25,489 bases of DNA. Source: a virus. The first letter of the stretch is position 1, and each line of letters begins with the position of its first letter. Position numbers and translations under genes: made by a program. Location: positions 1-25,489 of the IMG/VR virus record IMGVR_UViG_3300047474_000434; one strand, given 5' to 3'. Positions 17,601 through 25,454 of this stretch are shown here, in pieces. Under the pieces are notes generated by a model. That model saw nothing but the letters and a program-made list of their open reading frames with translations. It did no database searches and was not told where the DNA came from.

Positions 17601-18767
17601 CCCGCCTAAGCGTACAACTTCGCCTACTTTATAATGTTGATTAGCACTATCTTCATTCCAGTCGCCTATAAATCTAAAACCTTCTGAAAATAGATCCCAG
17701 TCAGTTGGCGATTCCGAAGTATATTCGCCGCCTGAAGTATATGTTGTAAATGTTGTTGTATTTAACGGTGCTGTTAATTCTGCATCTGTATATAATTCAA
17801 ATGTGTTTACACTAATTACATCTATATACAAAGATAGTCCGTTAATTTCGGTCATACCTTCAACATCATTAATTATAATTTGTCTAGTATCTTGTAATCC
17901 GTGGTTTGCACTGGTTACGGTTGCTGTTGTATCTTGTGTTATATTAGTGATTACACCACTTTGCGGTCCTGGGGTAATTACTGAATGATTAGTTCTTGAA
18001 ATATATTGGTTGCCACCGTAACGAACAACATCACCTGGTTGATAATCTCTGTAAGGGCTCCAGTCGTTTTCGTATTGAAACCCTTCTACAAATTGACTCC
18101 AATTTGCAGAATCTGTTCCTAAATCAGACGTGCTAGTATGTGCCGTAGTACAAATCCAAACGCCTGCTCCGTAACGTACTAAATCATTATATTTGTATCT
18201 TGTAGTTTTTGTCCACTCGCCTTTATATTCTAAACCTTGATTAAACGTGTCCCAATTTGAAATATCAGCTTCTAATCCATCTGCGGCAGTTGCAGTTGAA
18301 ACGTGTAGTGTTTTACAAACATAAGTTGAGCCACCGTATTTTACAAAATCATTAATTCTGTATCTAGTAGATGTAGACCAGTCGCCTTGCCAGTCTAAAC
18401 CTTCAGCATAAGCGTCCCATTTTGCAATGTCAACTTCTAAGCCATCTGTAGCGTCTATAGCAGTAGCAGCACTAGTATGCGAAGTATTTGCAATATAGAG
18501 TCTTGCGCCATAGCTAACTATGTCGTTAACGTAATATACAGTATCTACAGTCCACTCACCCTTCCAAGTTTGACCGTCACTTACTAAGTTCCATTTACTC
18601 GGAACAATGTTTAAATCTGCAAAGAAGTCTGTATCACTACTATGTCCTATTACACAAATATATGTTTTGCCACCAAAGGCAACTACATCATCTTGATAGT
18701 AGACATTTGATGCTGTCCAGTCACCTTTCCAAACAAATCTAATTCTACCTAGTTTAAATTCTGCCAT
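11667..18767 (-). CDS. Giant fibre protein, 2366 residues: repeats, beta-helix, helical repeats, propeller
   Basis: Modules, with approximate residues. 1-475: seven repeats of W-x-G-x-W-x3-x-x-Y-x-x-x-D-x-V-x-Y-G-x-x-Y-x-C-x-x-x-H, like small chitin/carbohydrate-binding modules, with an extra HGL/NG/TFEL beta domain (266-359) between repeats five and six. 537-570: start of a pectate-lyase-like segment (SEHGIDRPF, PFKSIRYACE), interrupted, then resumed at 759-800 (VKVSTGEHYEVLPIRVPA, GDELRSTKV). Four helical repeats at about 579, 894, 1059 and 1200. 1290-1480: beta-helix (SLDPGWGP, RSPYIQGVT, FTQVISDGIGA). Beta repeats with GTGY/GSGY. 1725-2020: six Asp-box-like repeats (YSEDGISW, YSLDGVTW). 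2190-2366: conserved end (GHDFLDIGTG, DQDGNFRVGDLF). It is a tandem paralogue of the 1970-residue gene. It is probably a long host-contact fibre or baseplate-attached protein; the exact position in the virion is inferred. The ribosome site is TAGGAA. Confidence 0.83.
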   Translation of the reverse strand: MAEFKLGRIRFVWKGDWTASNVYYQDDVVAFGGKTYICVIGHSSDTDFFADLNIVPSKWNLVSDGQTWKGEWTVDTVYYVNDIVSYGARLYIANTSHTSAATAIDATDGLEVDIAKWDAYAEGLDWQGDWSTSTRYRINDFVKYGGSTYVCKTLHVSTATAADGLEADISNWDTFNQGLEYKGEWTKTTRYKYNDLVRYGAGVWICTTAHTSTSDLGTDSANWSQFVEGFQYENDWSPYRDYQPGDVVRYGGNQYISRTNHSVITPGPQSGVITNITQDTTATVTSANHGLQDTRQIIINDVEGMTEINGLSLYIDVISVNTFELYTDAELTAPLNTTTFTTYTSGGEYTSESPTDWDLFSEGFRFIGDWNEDSANQHYKVGEVVRLGGFTYLCILDHEEGQQPPNPTYWKLVNEGFRWRGEWLDDQEYYEGDVVRYGDNSYYCTLYHISEGDDYSTATLVGAGGGNEGSRPDLADSGQYWSVLAVGSEASVLTTAGDLVYYSGSAPTRLPVGLEGQVLTVGASGIPDWEFLQTIEDIYYVSEHGIDRPFPESGGSVDRPFKSIRYACEQIEQGPKNPNAQYLLELNRIFIQEEVGSWINYQIANAGGSGIWNNFTYGEDKCKRDVGNIVDRLIWDISHGGNLKSRAAALSFVNGFSADGEFSAASEDKPYGGAGLAAESAQSVAAYNYMLTVVDAILKNEAPSAIYQNVTDDSTAIVDQFTSTTLVSETGVYTKIQSLVKIITDTITAGDTSEIPARDVPQTLVKVSTGEHYEVLPIRVPAYCAILGDELRSTKVIAAGKTTPSTDTPNTVATFDRIAEVVGDIVVGTTVTASTGNTEPQDQNWPYAVTTQENAVESLVDMMKYQIDYGLKTMSAGYYTDPTGYSSILENARENLIVNKDFLKAEVIAFLDTEYPTLKYGKTDSRRDTGFIIDSLIYDLTYGGNSMAVIAGLSYWDGDDETYDQLPASLKTECVASINYLKTTAQSVAGNTNIANPKQTTILQVETGNVGSITEIADNVEDIIDIINNGPDAVGDTTTLVNPTLANGVNSTTALIAAKGALDTATAGIKTDTTAWITANYPDLVYNSAKCERDVGKILEAVGFDFALNSNYRTLKAAHAYLRKTAIEVYTGGQKKQTREAIQYALLDATDGAIANVASDATAIARITASARIIDAVLFGATNEGAVCATEDQNRYYAKLQLERNRDFIKAEIAAWIDVQIAGAASGSIWNGYTYNEVLCARDVDYYIDALKYDLMWTGNYASRYVARFYNNSVTGSQEEDMFYLRDATGVRNCTLNGLKGDLLPENAFNYSKVSAGAYCSLDPGWGPDDFRTWIITRSPYIQGVTTFGNAATGQKIDGALHNGGNDSMVSNDFTQVISDGIGAHILNNGRAELVSVFTYYSHIGYLAETGGRVRATNGNNSYGDFGSVATGVDPDETAVTAVVDNRTQYNATIGQVNTDNVKLLSVEYTHAGNDYTEATLDIFGPGSNEVVVANEFRDGAFNYAYVDQDANPDIALGGSGYVISSNVAQSGSATGIFLSATDGSLSSAYPGMKIYIIGAAGIGQYAIINTYNAGTKEATVVRESDGVAGWDHVVPGTPIVAPNSSSTYQIEPRVTITAPTNSSNSITMPTSTTWYDVEWIQTAAQYTGISHTGGNGSGATFDVTRNGSKYYVTSSAVGTGYSRLDTLTIVGTDVGGATTANDITITVTTVNSVTGAIVDFDLAGTAQAGKFLAVGAGTNGAVSIDGETWTSEVLPTLPSGNWASIADGLQDDGSSTFQPSAVVLIADGDGTVAYSSDADTWSTSSLPGSFNATGENTIAFGQVAAATARFVVISDADQDVAYSDNGGQTWSITGTALPANGFGEMVYGAGKFVAINSGTTSAAYSEDGISWTGVTAPASFAAVTDIVWGNGKFVALGGTNGIMYSLDGVTWYENTLTLPLTATERKIAYGQGTFVISSDDTDEVQYSHDGLYWQSYTLTGTATTGGFNAIAFGNPAQEGKFVMLLPGAGTAGKYAKINTPAKGRASVANEQIFAIRITEPGSGYTSAPTITITDPNNVDDVVLVPQIGNGALANPTFNNRGTGFTSSTAEINAVTSNGNANFPQAGAFIAVRRLTSRPVNGSNVEFASLPGEFYKLVNIVSFLGTNDGSYTAFLQISPSITVDDDLPDGDPVELRIRFSQVRLTGHDFLDIGTGGFTDTNYPGVPLNAPDQVKETSDFDGGRVFYTATDQDGNFRVGDLFTIEQSTGVATLNADAFNIAGLQELSLGEVTLGGNSASVTEFSTDPFFTANSDSVVPTQRAVKAYIESQIGGGGATLNVNSVTAGDIFIGADTITTLSGSPININANVVFNGSVLGLPLAYNYFLR
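11738..11745 (-). promoter_or_regulatory. Possible internal late promoter GATAAATA
   Basis: The same octamer found before two other genes occurs on the minus strand inside the last codons of the 2366-residue gene, 91 bases before the ATG of the 111-residue gene. Like the 18795 copy it is followed by TA. It could start a transcript for the adhesin series downstream, but it also simply encodes Pro-Ile-Asn-Ile, so chance is possible. Confidence 0.35.
14945..17035 (-). repeat. Four degenerate helical repeats within the 2366-residue protein
   Basis: About 65-75 residue units share N-R/K-x-F-I-x-x-E, then W-I, a Y-x-Y turn, C-x-R-D-V, a hydrophobic helix ending in Y-D, and GGN or GNY followed by A-x-x-Y. 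Copies start near bases 17030, 16085, 15590 and 15165. The third is the most degenerate. One copy only is present in the 1970-residue paralogue (about 22490-22685). The repeat is at protein level; the DNA copies are well diverged. Confidence 0.7.
17330..18767 (-). repeat. Seven tandem W/GDVV repeats in the N-terminus of the 2366-residue protein
   Basis: Units of about 45-60 residues begin with WKGDW, WKGEW, WQGDW, YKGEW, YENDW, FIGDW and WRGEW. Each continues with a Tyr, a D-x-V strand, YGG-x-x-Y-x-C and a His. The pattern resembles small aromatic carbohydrate-binding modules of chitinases (family 5/12 type), so polysaccharide or glycoprotein contact is plausible. Binding is inferred. Confidence 0.75.
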
Positions 18768-18794
18768 TTTTTATTCCTACTTGCACGTTATGTA

Positions 18795-18802
18795 TATTTA
18801 TC
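18795..18802 (-). promoter_or_regulatory. Putative late promoter GATAAATA for the 2366-residue gene
   Basis: GATAAATA on the minus strand lies in the 56-base gap between the two giant genes, 27 bases before the ATG at 18767. It differs from the T4 late consensus at one base and is identical to the octamer at 3695-3702. A small palindrome (ATCATATTATGAT, 18800-18812) overlaps its upstream edge. No terminator hairpin is visible in the gap, so read-through from the upstream giant gene is also possible. Confidence 0.6.
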
Positions 18803-18823
18803 ATATTATGATCTCTTTGTTTT

Positions 18824-21800
18824 TTATTGCATTGTCTCGTCGAACGGTTTTAACATTAGCATTTGACTTACAATAGTTCCTGATACTGCTGTTTGTTGTG
18901 TTGTAATATTTCCTGCTCCGTCATCAGACTCAAAAGTTCCGTCAAATACAACATCTGCAGGTATAATAAGATACTGTCCTGAGTTTGTATTAATTTCATT
19001 TTCATCAAGACCGCCTAACAACACTCTACCAGCTTGCAACTTATTAACTTCTAATGCTTCACCACCAACACTTAGTCTATCTGAGAGGAATGTTACAATA
19101 GCCCTTTGAGTAGGAACAACATTATTTGAATCTGCACTAAATGTTCCGTCTGTTGAAAATTCATTAACTACAGCACCTGATCCACCTAGTCTGACTCCGC
19201 CTAGTGCTAGTTCACTTAGGCCATCTAAGTCAAAGAATTCAGCACTAATAGTAACAACTCCTGTTGCTTGTTGAACACTAAACAATTCACCAGTTCTAAA
19301 GTTACCATCTTGGTCTGTACTCACATAATAAACTCTTCCGCCGTTTGATTCGTAAACTTCGTTTTCAGGAGCAGCACTAAAGAATGCACCTCCTGAGTAA
19401 ACTGTTGGATAGTTTGTTTGTACAAAGTTTCCAGTACCGATATCTAAGAAATCGTGACCACTAATTCTACACTGAGCATATTTTTCTCGTAATGTTACTT
19501 GTGTTCCGTGTTGCACAACGTATTCAACATCTAATCTTGGAGATATTTGAAACTGTACTAACTTAGTTTCGTTGCCAGTTCCGTCATCGCCTAAATCTGT
19601 TACACTAACTCCACTAAATGTAGCAAGTGTACCTGGTTCCAATGCATTAGGATCTATTACACCTGCAATGCTAATCTGTACACCAGGTCCAGGTATGCTT
19701 TCTACACCCGAAACTGTAAGTACGTTACCAACAGGAATATCATCAGCAACCCCGTCTCCAATAATTGTAATTGTACTTGAAGTATTTCTATACCCTGCAC
19801 CACGATTAATAAAATCTGGCTGCGAAAGTACTCCATTACCTACTCTACTTTCTGTAGCTGCACTAAACGTAACATTAGGATCTGTGATAGTTATTGTAGG
19901 AGGGTTTGATTCGTCGTAGCCGCTGCCGGGGTCTAATACTCTAACTTCCGCCATTGAACCTACATTAAGATCTACTCTTAGTTTTGCTCTTGCTCCTGTG
20001 TTTACTATAGCAACTGCATTTGTAGTTGCTGCGTTTGCTTTTATAAACCACTGTGCATTTCCATACGTTAATGCACTCCAAGCGTGGACCTCTGGAACAC
20101 TTCTTTGTATCCATAATAGGCCGTCTTCACTAGTAAATATAATATTAGTTCCAGCGCCGCCTTCTGTTCCTATTGCAATAAATAAACCATTTGCATATTT
20201 CAGTCCAGTAACTTGATATGTTACAGCAGATATATCAGTAAATGTATTTGCATTAGTATACCAAGTTATGCCATCAAAGCTATAAGCTGTTTCGCCGTCT
20301 GCTGCTGCTGCTGCTACAAATCTATTATTACCGTATTCAACACGGTCTGGATTAAAATCTATGGCGCTATCGTGTCTTGTCCAATTAACACCGTCTGTAC
20401 TAGATGCTGTTGCTCCGTCACTTGACGATATTGCAACGAACTTACCTTTACCATAAGTAATACTAGTCCAAACACTTGTTGTACTGTCAACACCGCCATC
20501 AGTGTCGTCTGGAATACTACCTATAGACCACGTTGTTCCGTCTGCACTAGATAAAACTCTATCATCGTCTGATGCAATTATTACAAATTTACTGTCACCA
20601 TATACACTATCTGACCACGCTGATGCTAAAGGTAATGTTCTTTGTAACCAATTAATTCCTGTGAATGAGAGTGCTAATCGAGATTCGTTTGCAGCAGTTG
20701 CAATAAATCTATTATTACCTGCGGTTAAACTTGTCATTGTTGCATTAAACGGTAAACTTACTTCAGTCCAATTCGAACCGTTGTCACTGTATCTTGCATT
20801 TTGTATACTAGTTAAAGAAACAAATCTACCTCCTCTACCAGTACCAGTACTAGAATATGTTAGTATACTACTTGTACTATCATCCGAAACTGTTCCGACG
20901 GTAATTGTTAGATCATTGGCTGGTGTTGTTCCGCCTAATGCAGTTCCTAGTATAGTAATTTTGTCATTAGGTTGATATCCAGCGCCGCCACTACTTAAAT
21001 TTACATTATATGTTGTTCCGGTTCTAGTTACATTAAAAATAGCATTTATAGGAGCACCGTCAAACGTATCGCCTGTGCCTGATGTGAGTACTAAGTCTAT
21101 TTCTTCGCCAACAATAAATCCAGATCCTCCTGATTCTACATCAACTTCAATTAAAGTTTCTGTATTTGCACTAATTGATAAAACTGTTGCTAATGTATCA
21201 GACGTTCTTCCTTTTATATCAAAGGGCGTTAACGGATTTGCTGATAAATTTGCATTAAACTGTATTGCTACATCACTAACTACAGAACTAACTGTAATTC
21301 TAGTTTCAGCATCGTCTCTCCATATTACATTACCGCCACCTGTAACACCGGTATATGATTCTGTAAATGATCCAAACTCCATATCTACATATGTTCTGTT
21401 TGTAAACAAATTAGCACTAGTTGTACTATATGCTGGCAACGGAACTAATAATCTTGGTTCTATTCTATATCGAGTAGTTAAGTCAAAAGCTGCTACTAAT
21501 GGTGTTCCTGGAATAATATGATCCCACCCTAATGTATTGTCACTATCTCGTGTTACTGTTACATTTCTAGTAGCAAAATCAAAATTAGTTATATATCCGT
21601 ATTGTCCTACTCCTGTGCCGCCGGTTATAGTAATTCTCATACCATCAATTTCTGATAAAAATTGAGTTGCATCTGTAGCGGCAAGTTTAATTGTTGATGA
21701 TGCGTCAGCAGTTTCTTGTGCGCTACCTTGTCGTCTTAGATATCCAGCGCCGCCAGCTTTACTAGACCCGTCTGCACTAATTAATCTTTCTTCAAATAGT

Positions 21801-24736
21801 CCTCCGTCTCTAAAGTCAGTATATTCAACACTAGCATTGGCTCCTGCACCTGTAATAGTTGCAGTAGCAGAGGTATAATCTTGACCTGCATTTGAGTATT
21901 CAAATATTTTAATTTCGTCAGATGTGCCACCAGCAAACGCTTCTGATACCGTTGCTTCATTATTTCTGTTAAATGCTGCTGCATTCTGTGGCACTTCGGT
22001 ATCGTCAATACCGTCTGCAATTGATCCATAACGTCCATATGAGTTGTTACCGTTTGCTGCTCGTATAATTCCGCCGTCTTCTGCAAAATAACCAATTTGA
22101 CAATAGTAAGTAAATACTGACACAAGTTCTGCTCTTGCATTATTTGTAATCCAAGCTCCAATACCATCACTTAATACTTGTGTAAAGTCGTTAGCAGTCA
22201 TTGACTTATTACCGCCATTGTGTAGGTTACCGTCAACTTTCATTCCTACACAACCTGTACCGGTATTAGTTACACCTTGTATATACGGTGAACGATTTTT
22301 AATCCAAGCACGTTCATCTGTTGGTCCCCAACCTGGATCTAAACTTACAAGTGCGCCGCCTGTAGGCTTTTGATATAATTGAAATACGCCTGGAGGGTTA
22401 AGTACTCCTTCTAAGCCGCCAGTTGTCATATCTCTTAAGCCAGTAGTATCTCTCATATAAAATAAATCAGTTGTTTGGCTGCCATTAATTGAATTTGCAT
22501 ATCGTTGTGCTGAAAGAAGTGTAGCATAGTTGCCCGAATACTTTGTGTCTCTTCTAGCTGCACGTAAAAAATGTTTTACATCGTTTTTAATTTGTAATTC
22601 GTCAAATGTAATCGCAGGATAAGTATTTTGTAAATATGATAATAATTCCTGTGCTATAAATTTTCTATTAAGATGTAATGCTTCGCCGGCATTACTAAGT
22701 GTTATGTCACTATTTAAAGTATTAGATCCTGACAGTGTTGGAGATATTTCGCCGTCAGCAGTATTAAACTCTACATAGTTTTTCCAATCAGTTATTAAAT
22801 TAAGTACTAGGTTAGCTCCTGCTATAGATGATGTTGGATATGCATCAGAAAATCGAAGTTCACCGGTAATTTGATCTACTGCTTGTTCGCCTGTGGAAGC
22901 ATCTATAATAGGTGTTAATAGTTGTCGTACTTGCAGTTCTTCATTTCCGCTTTGAGGAGTAATCTCTTGTGCTGTTAAAATATCAGCTATTATAGATGTA
23001 AAGTGATTAAAATAAGCTGTTGTGTATTGATAATTATCTAGATATTTTGTAATAGGGCTATTTGCTTTAACTGTAGTAGAACGTAATTCGTCACCGTTAA
23101 TTGCACATCCTGCCGGAATAACAATTGGTGATACTTCTTCAAACATTCCTGTGCTTACTCTAATAATTACAGGTGTACCTGCGGCAAATGTATCTTCTAC
23201 GTATTCTGCTGCATAACGTATTGTCTTAAAAGGTTTTTGGAATGTTCCTCTATCATCGTCGTCTATACCATTCGATGCAACCCATATTGAGTCGGCATCT
23301 TCTTGTATATTTCTCCAAAATGCTTCTAACTCTGACGATACTGATAATAGTTGTCCACTTTCACCAATACCTAATCTAGTATCACCTAAACTACTATCGT
23401 CAAATACAGTACTCCCGTCCTGCATTCTGTCACCTGCAGAATCAATTTGTCTGTTAGGTCCAAAGGTTAATAAGTCACCTTTAACTTCTAATGCAGCAGG
23501 TTGTCCTGCTTGGATTAGTATATCCCAGTAAAAACGTCCACTGCCGTTATCGCCTGGAAAATTTACAAAACTAGCTTCGTGTTCTGTATTACAAGTATAT
23601 GCTGTTCCTTTAAATAAAACTACACTGCCGATACTATATACTGTTCCGCTTGTCCAATAATTTTTAAAACTTTTACCTGGTACTAATAATTCCCACGTGT
23701 CAGACTCTAAGTAATCAAGTGTACTACCGTCTAGTAATTCTCCTGATATTAATGTTCTATTAATTTCAATACCATCACCGCCGCCGGTTTCTTCGTATAC
23801 TCCGCCAATATCTCTTTGTGCAAGATACAGATTTCCGCCTCTTAATACTACATCACCTGTTTTATAAACACCATCAATTGACCAAGGACCTACAAAATTT
23901 ATATTTTTAGAAAGTATTATCCAGTCAGTGCTACCACCATCGGCACTAATATATGGTTTAGAGTTTGTATTATTGTTAACCGCATAATATGAGAATCCTG
24001 TGTGTTTTACAATATCTCCTATATTATAATCTGTAGTACTATTCCAAACTCCGTTATATTCGCTACCAAATAGTTCTACAGTAAATTTAGTATCGTCTAG
24101 CGTTGTATCCGAAGTATGTGTTTCTATACAACGAAATACTGTCCCACCGTATTTGACAAGATCATTTATTCTATATAATGTACTTTCTAAAAACTCACTA
24201 CGCCAAGCTGTACCTGCTCGATATAATTCCCAATCGTCTGCATTATCTTCTAACACAGTAGATGATATATGTGAAGTTATACACTTATAAGCATTTCCGT
24301 TATAACTTACAACTACTCCTGCTCCATAAGAAGTAGACGAAGCCCAAGGTCCGTCAAAACTTGTTGTTTGGCTAAATGCTACCCAATTTCCTATATCACC
24401 AGCAAACGACGACCCTGTGTGATTTATTACACATCTCCACAAAGAACCGTTATATTTTGCAATGTCTCCTAGATTATAATTTGTTGATTCTTCCCAGTCT
24501 CCAACAAAACTAAAACCGTTTGTCATCACAGTCCATTTTGGTTGTGGTTGAGGCGGTACTGATCCTGGTAATATTGCATCTAAGTCTGCAGCAAATGTTG
24601 AAGATGATGCGTGAGTAATAACACAAACGTAACTCTTACCGTTTACTCTTACAACATCGTCACGTTTATAAGCAGTGCCAGTAGTCCAGTCACCTTTCCA
24701 GTTATACTTAAATCGTTCTAGTTTAAATTCTGCCAT
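18824..24736 (-). CDS. Giant fibre protein, 1970 residues, paralogue of the downstream giant
   Basis: Approximate layout: 1-410, seven W/GDVV repeats (WKGDW, FVGDW, FDGPW, WRSEF, YNGVW, FVGPW, FKNYW). 480-560, an unbroken pectate-lyase-like start (ASNGIDDDDRGTF, KPFKTIRYAAEYVED, IIRVSTGMFEEVSPI, GDELRSTTV). 684-749, one helical repeat. 766-905, beta-helix (SLDPGWGP, RSPYIQGVT, FTQVLSDGIGAW, AANGNNSYG). 1300-1566, six Asp-box-like repeats plus a seventh partial one (YSDNGSNW, SSADGTTW, YSFDGITW, TSEDGLLW). 1756-1970, the shared end (GHDFLDIGTG, DQDGNFRTGELF, VPTQRAI), with a longer tail than its paralogue. The order and wording of modules match the 2366-residue protein throughout, so the two arose by tandem duplication. 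It probably forms or carries a host-contact fibre. No enzymatic residues could be confirmed in the beta-helix. The ribosome site AAGGAATAG precedes the ATG. Confidence 0.83.
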   Translation of the reverse strand: MAEFKLERFKYNWKGDWTTGTAYKRDDVVRVNGKSYVCVITHASSSTFAADLDAILPGSVPPQPQPKWTVMTNGFSFVGDWEESTNYNLGDIAKYNGSLWRCVINHTGSSFAGDIGNWVAFSQTTSFDGPWASSTSYGAGVVVSYNGNAYKCITSHISSTVLEDNADDWELYRAGTAWRSEFLESTLYRINDLVKYGGTVFRCIETHTSDTTLDDTKFTVELFGSEYNGVWNSTTDYNIGDIVKHTGFSYYAVNNNTNSKPYISADGGSTDWIILSKNINFVGPWSIDGVYKTGDVVLRGGNLYLAQRDIGGVYEETGGGDGIEINRTLISGELLDGSTLDYLESDTWELLVPGKSFKNYWTSGTVYSIGSVVLFKGTAYTCNTEHEASFVNFPGDNGSGRFYWDILIQAGQPAALEVKGDLLTFGPNRQIDSAGDRMQDGSTVFDDSSLGDTRLGIGESGQLLSVSSELEAFWRNIQEDADSIWVASNGIDDDDRGTFQKPFKTIRYAAEYVEDTFAAGTPVIIRVSTGMFEEVSPIVIPAGCAINGDELRSTTVKANSPITKYLDNYQYTTAYFNHFTSIIADILTAQEITPQSGNEELQVRQLLTPIIDASTGEQAVDQITGELRFSDAYPTSSIAGANLVLNLITDWKNYVEFNTADGEISPTLSGSNTLNSDITLSNAGEALHLNRKFIAQELLSYLQNTYPAITFDELQIKNDVKHFLRAARRDTKYSGNYATLLSAQRYANSINGSQTTDLFYMRDTTGLRDMTTGGLEGVLNPPGVFQLYQKPTGGALVSLDPGWGPTDERAWIKNRSPYIQGVTNTGTGCVGMKVDGNLHNGGNKSMTANDFTQVLSDGIGAWITNNARAELVSVFTYYCQIGYFAEDGGIIRAANGNNSYGRYGSIADGIDDTEVPQNAAAFNRNNEATVSEAFAGGTSDEIKIFEYSNAGQDYTSATATITGAGANASVEYTDFRDGGLFEERLISADGSSKAGGAGYLRRQGSAQETADASSTIKLAATDATQFLSEIDGMRITITGGTGVGQYGYITNFDFATRNVTVTRDSDNTLGWDHIIPGTPLVAAFDLTTRYRIEPRLLVPLPAYSTTSANLFTNRTYVDMEFGSFTESYTGVTGGGNVIWRDDAETRITVSSVVSDVAIQFNANLSANPLTPFDIKGRTSDTLATVLSISANTETLIEVDVESGGSGFIVGEEIDLVLTSGTGDTFDGAPINAIFNVTRTGTTYNVNLSSGGAGYQPNDKITILGTALGGTTPANDLTITVGTVSDDSTSSILTYSSTGTGRGGRFVSLTSIQNARYSDNGSNWTEVSLPFNATMTSLTAGNNRFIATAANESRLALSFTGINWLQRTLPLASAWSDSVYGDSKFVIIASDDDRVLSSADGTTWSIGSIPDDTDGGVDSTTSVWTSITYGKGKFVAISSSDGATASSTDGVNWTRHDSAIDFNPDRVEYGNNRFVAAAAADGETAYSFDGITWYTNANTFTDISAVTYQVTGLKYANGLFIAIGTEGGAGTNIIFTSEDGLLWIQRSVPEVHAWSALTYGNAQWFIKANAATTNAVAIVNTGARAKLRVDLNVGSMAEVRVLDPGSGYDESNPPTITITDPNVTFSAATESRVGNGVLSQPDFINRGAGYRNTSSTITIIGDGVADDIPVGNVLTVSGVESIPGPGVQISIAGVIDPNALEPGTLATFSGVSVTDLGDDGTGNETKLVQFQISPRLDVEYVVQHGTQVTLREKYAQCRISGHDFLDIGTGNFVQTNYPTVYSGGAFFSAAPENEVYESNGGRVYYVSTDQDGNFRTGELFSVQQATGVVTISAEFFDLDGLSELALGGVRLGGSGAVVNEFSTDGTFSADSNNVVPTQRAIVTFLSDRLSVGGEALEVNKLQAGRVLLGGLDENEINTNSGQYLIIPADVVFDGTFESDDGAGNITTQQTAVSGTIVSQMLMLKPFDETMQ
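23510..24736 (-). repeat. Seven tandem W/GDVV repeats in the N-terminus of the 1970-residue protein
   Basis: Seven units of about 45-60 residues follow the same pattern as in the downstream paralogue, including the same first unit (MAEFKL, WKGDW). Units five to seven are the most degraded: unit six lacks the Cys and unit five lacks the conserved Cys and His. Equal numbers in both paralogues suggest the array predates the duplication. Confidence 0.72.
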
Positions 24737-24746
24737 TTTCTATTCC

Positions 24747-25121
24747 TTAATACCCTGGTCCTGAAATATTATCAGGGTAAACATAATCTTCTGAAATTCT
24801 TACAATAAATTGTCCATCTGTAGGATCAATATAATATGTTAACAATCTACCGTCCCATTTAATTTGTTGATATCTTAAATTTTCGTATACAATGTTGTGG
24901 TTTGCATCAATACCTTCTAAAAAGTCAATCCCTTCTTCAAAGTCGGGATAGTTGTTTTCACCAACACCAATGTCGTTTATAGTTGCTGTGCCTTGTCCAC
25001 TAAGTTGATCAACTCTTAACAAAAACAATTCGCCGTCTTCGTTTCTACGCATACCGTAAAAATATTGTTTAATAAATCCCTGAACAATTGATTCTGGATT
25101 ATTACCTATGTAATGACTCAT
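24747..25121 (-). CDS. Conserved marine-phage virion structural protein
   Basis: This 124-residue protein begins MSHYIGNNPESIVQGFIKQY and contains YFYGMRRNEDGELFLLRVDQL and later NHNIVYENLRYQQIKWD. It matches by eye a family that recurs in marine T4-like phages next to giant fibre genes and is usually called a virion structural protein. It is rich in aromatic residues, with no signal or membrane segment. It may be a connector or chaperone for the giant fibre encoded 10 bases downstream; that is inference from position. Its ATG overlaps the TAA of the upstream 109-residue gene (TAATG), with the ribosome site GGAG 9 bases before, so the pair is translationally coupled. Confidence 0.75.
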   Translation of the reverse strand: MSHYIGNNPESIVQGFIKQYFYGMRRNEDGELFLLRVDQLSGQGTATINDIGVGENNYPDFEEGIDFLEGIDANHNIVYENLRYQQIKWDGRLLTYYIDPTDGQFIVRISEDYVYPDNISGPGY

Positions 25122-25450
25122 TATACAATCTCCACTATACTTGCAACAACGTCAACGCTGTCGTCAATACTTGAACGCACTTGTAATTTATTACTTGGTG
25201 CGATAATTAATTTTTCACCTGTTGCTACTACACGCAAACTAGTGTTTGCTGGAAGTAGTGTTTCCTTTAAATAATAACCTGTTACACTTGTATCATCTTG
25301 AACTAATACATCTACATACACAAAAGATTGTGTTAGGTTTGTTAAACTTAGCCCAATTACTGTTGCCCGAGTACTTGCATCGGTCTCGTAAATGTCAATA
25401 GGCACTACGCCTACATTGTTAATTACTTTATTTCTAAATACTGTTGCCAT
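25121..25450 (-). CDS. Small beta-sandwich-like structural protein
   Basis: This 109-residue protein begins MATVFRNKVINNVG and has alternating strands (TRATVIGLSLTNLT, FVYVDVLVQD, YYLKETLLPANTSLRVV, LQVRSSIDDSVDVVASIVEIV). The pattern parallels the 111-residue protein at 11311-11646, including the LP turn and the RSS motif, so the two are probably distant paralogues flanking the giant pair. No enzyme motif is seen. It likely belongs to the virion, perhaps at a fibre or baseplate joint, by association only. The ribosome site is AGGA, about 7 bases before the ATG. Confidence 0.72.
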   Translation of the reverse strand: MATVFRNKVINNVGVVPIDIYETDASTRATVIGLSLTNLTQSFVYVDVLVQDDTSVTGYYLKETLLPANTSLRVVATGEKLIIAPSNKLQVRSSIDDSVDVVASIVEIV

Positions 25451-25454
25451 CTTT

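Noticed and set aside
18800-18812. Palindrome ATCATATTATGAT as a terminator between the giant genes
   Set aside because: The stem is only 6 bp and AT-only apart from one pair, with no following U-run in either direction. It is better explained as part of the promoter region.
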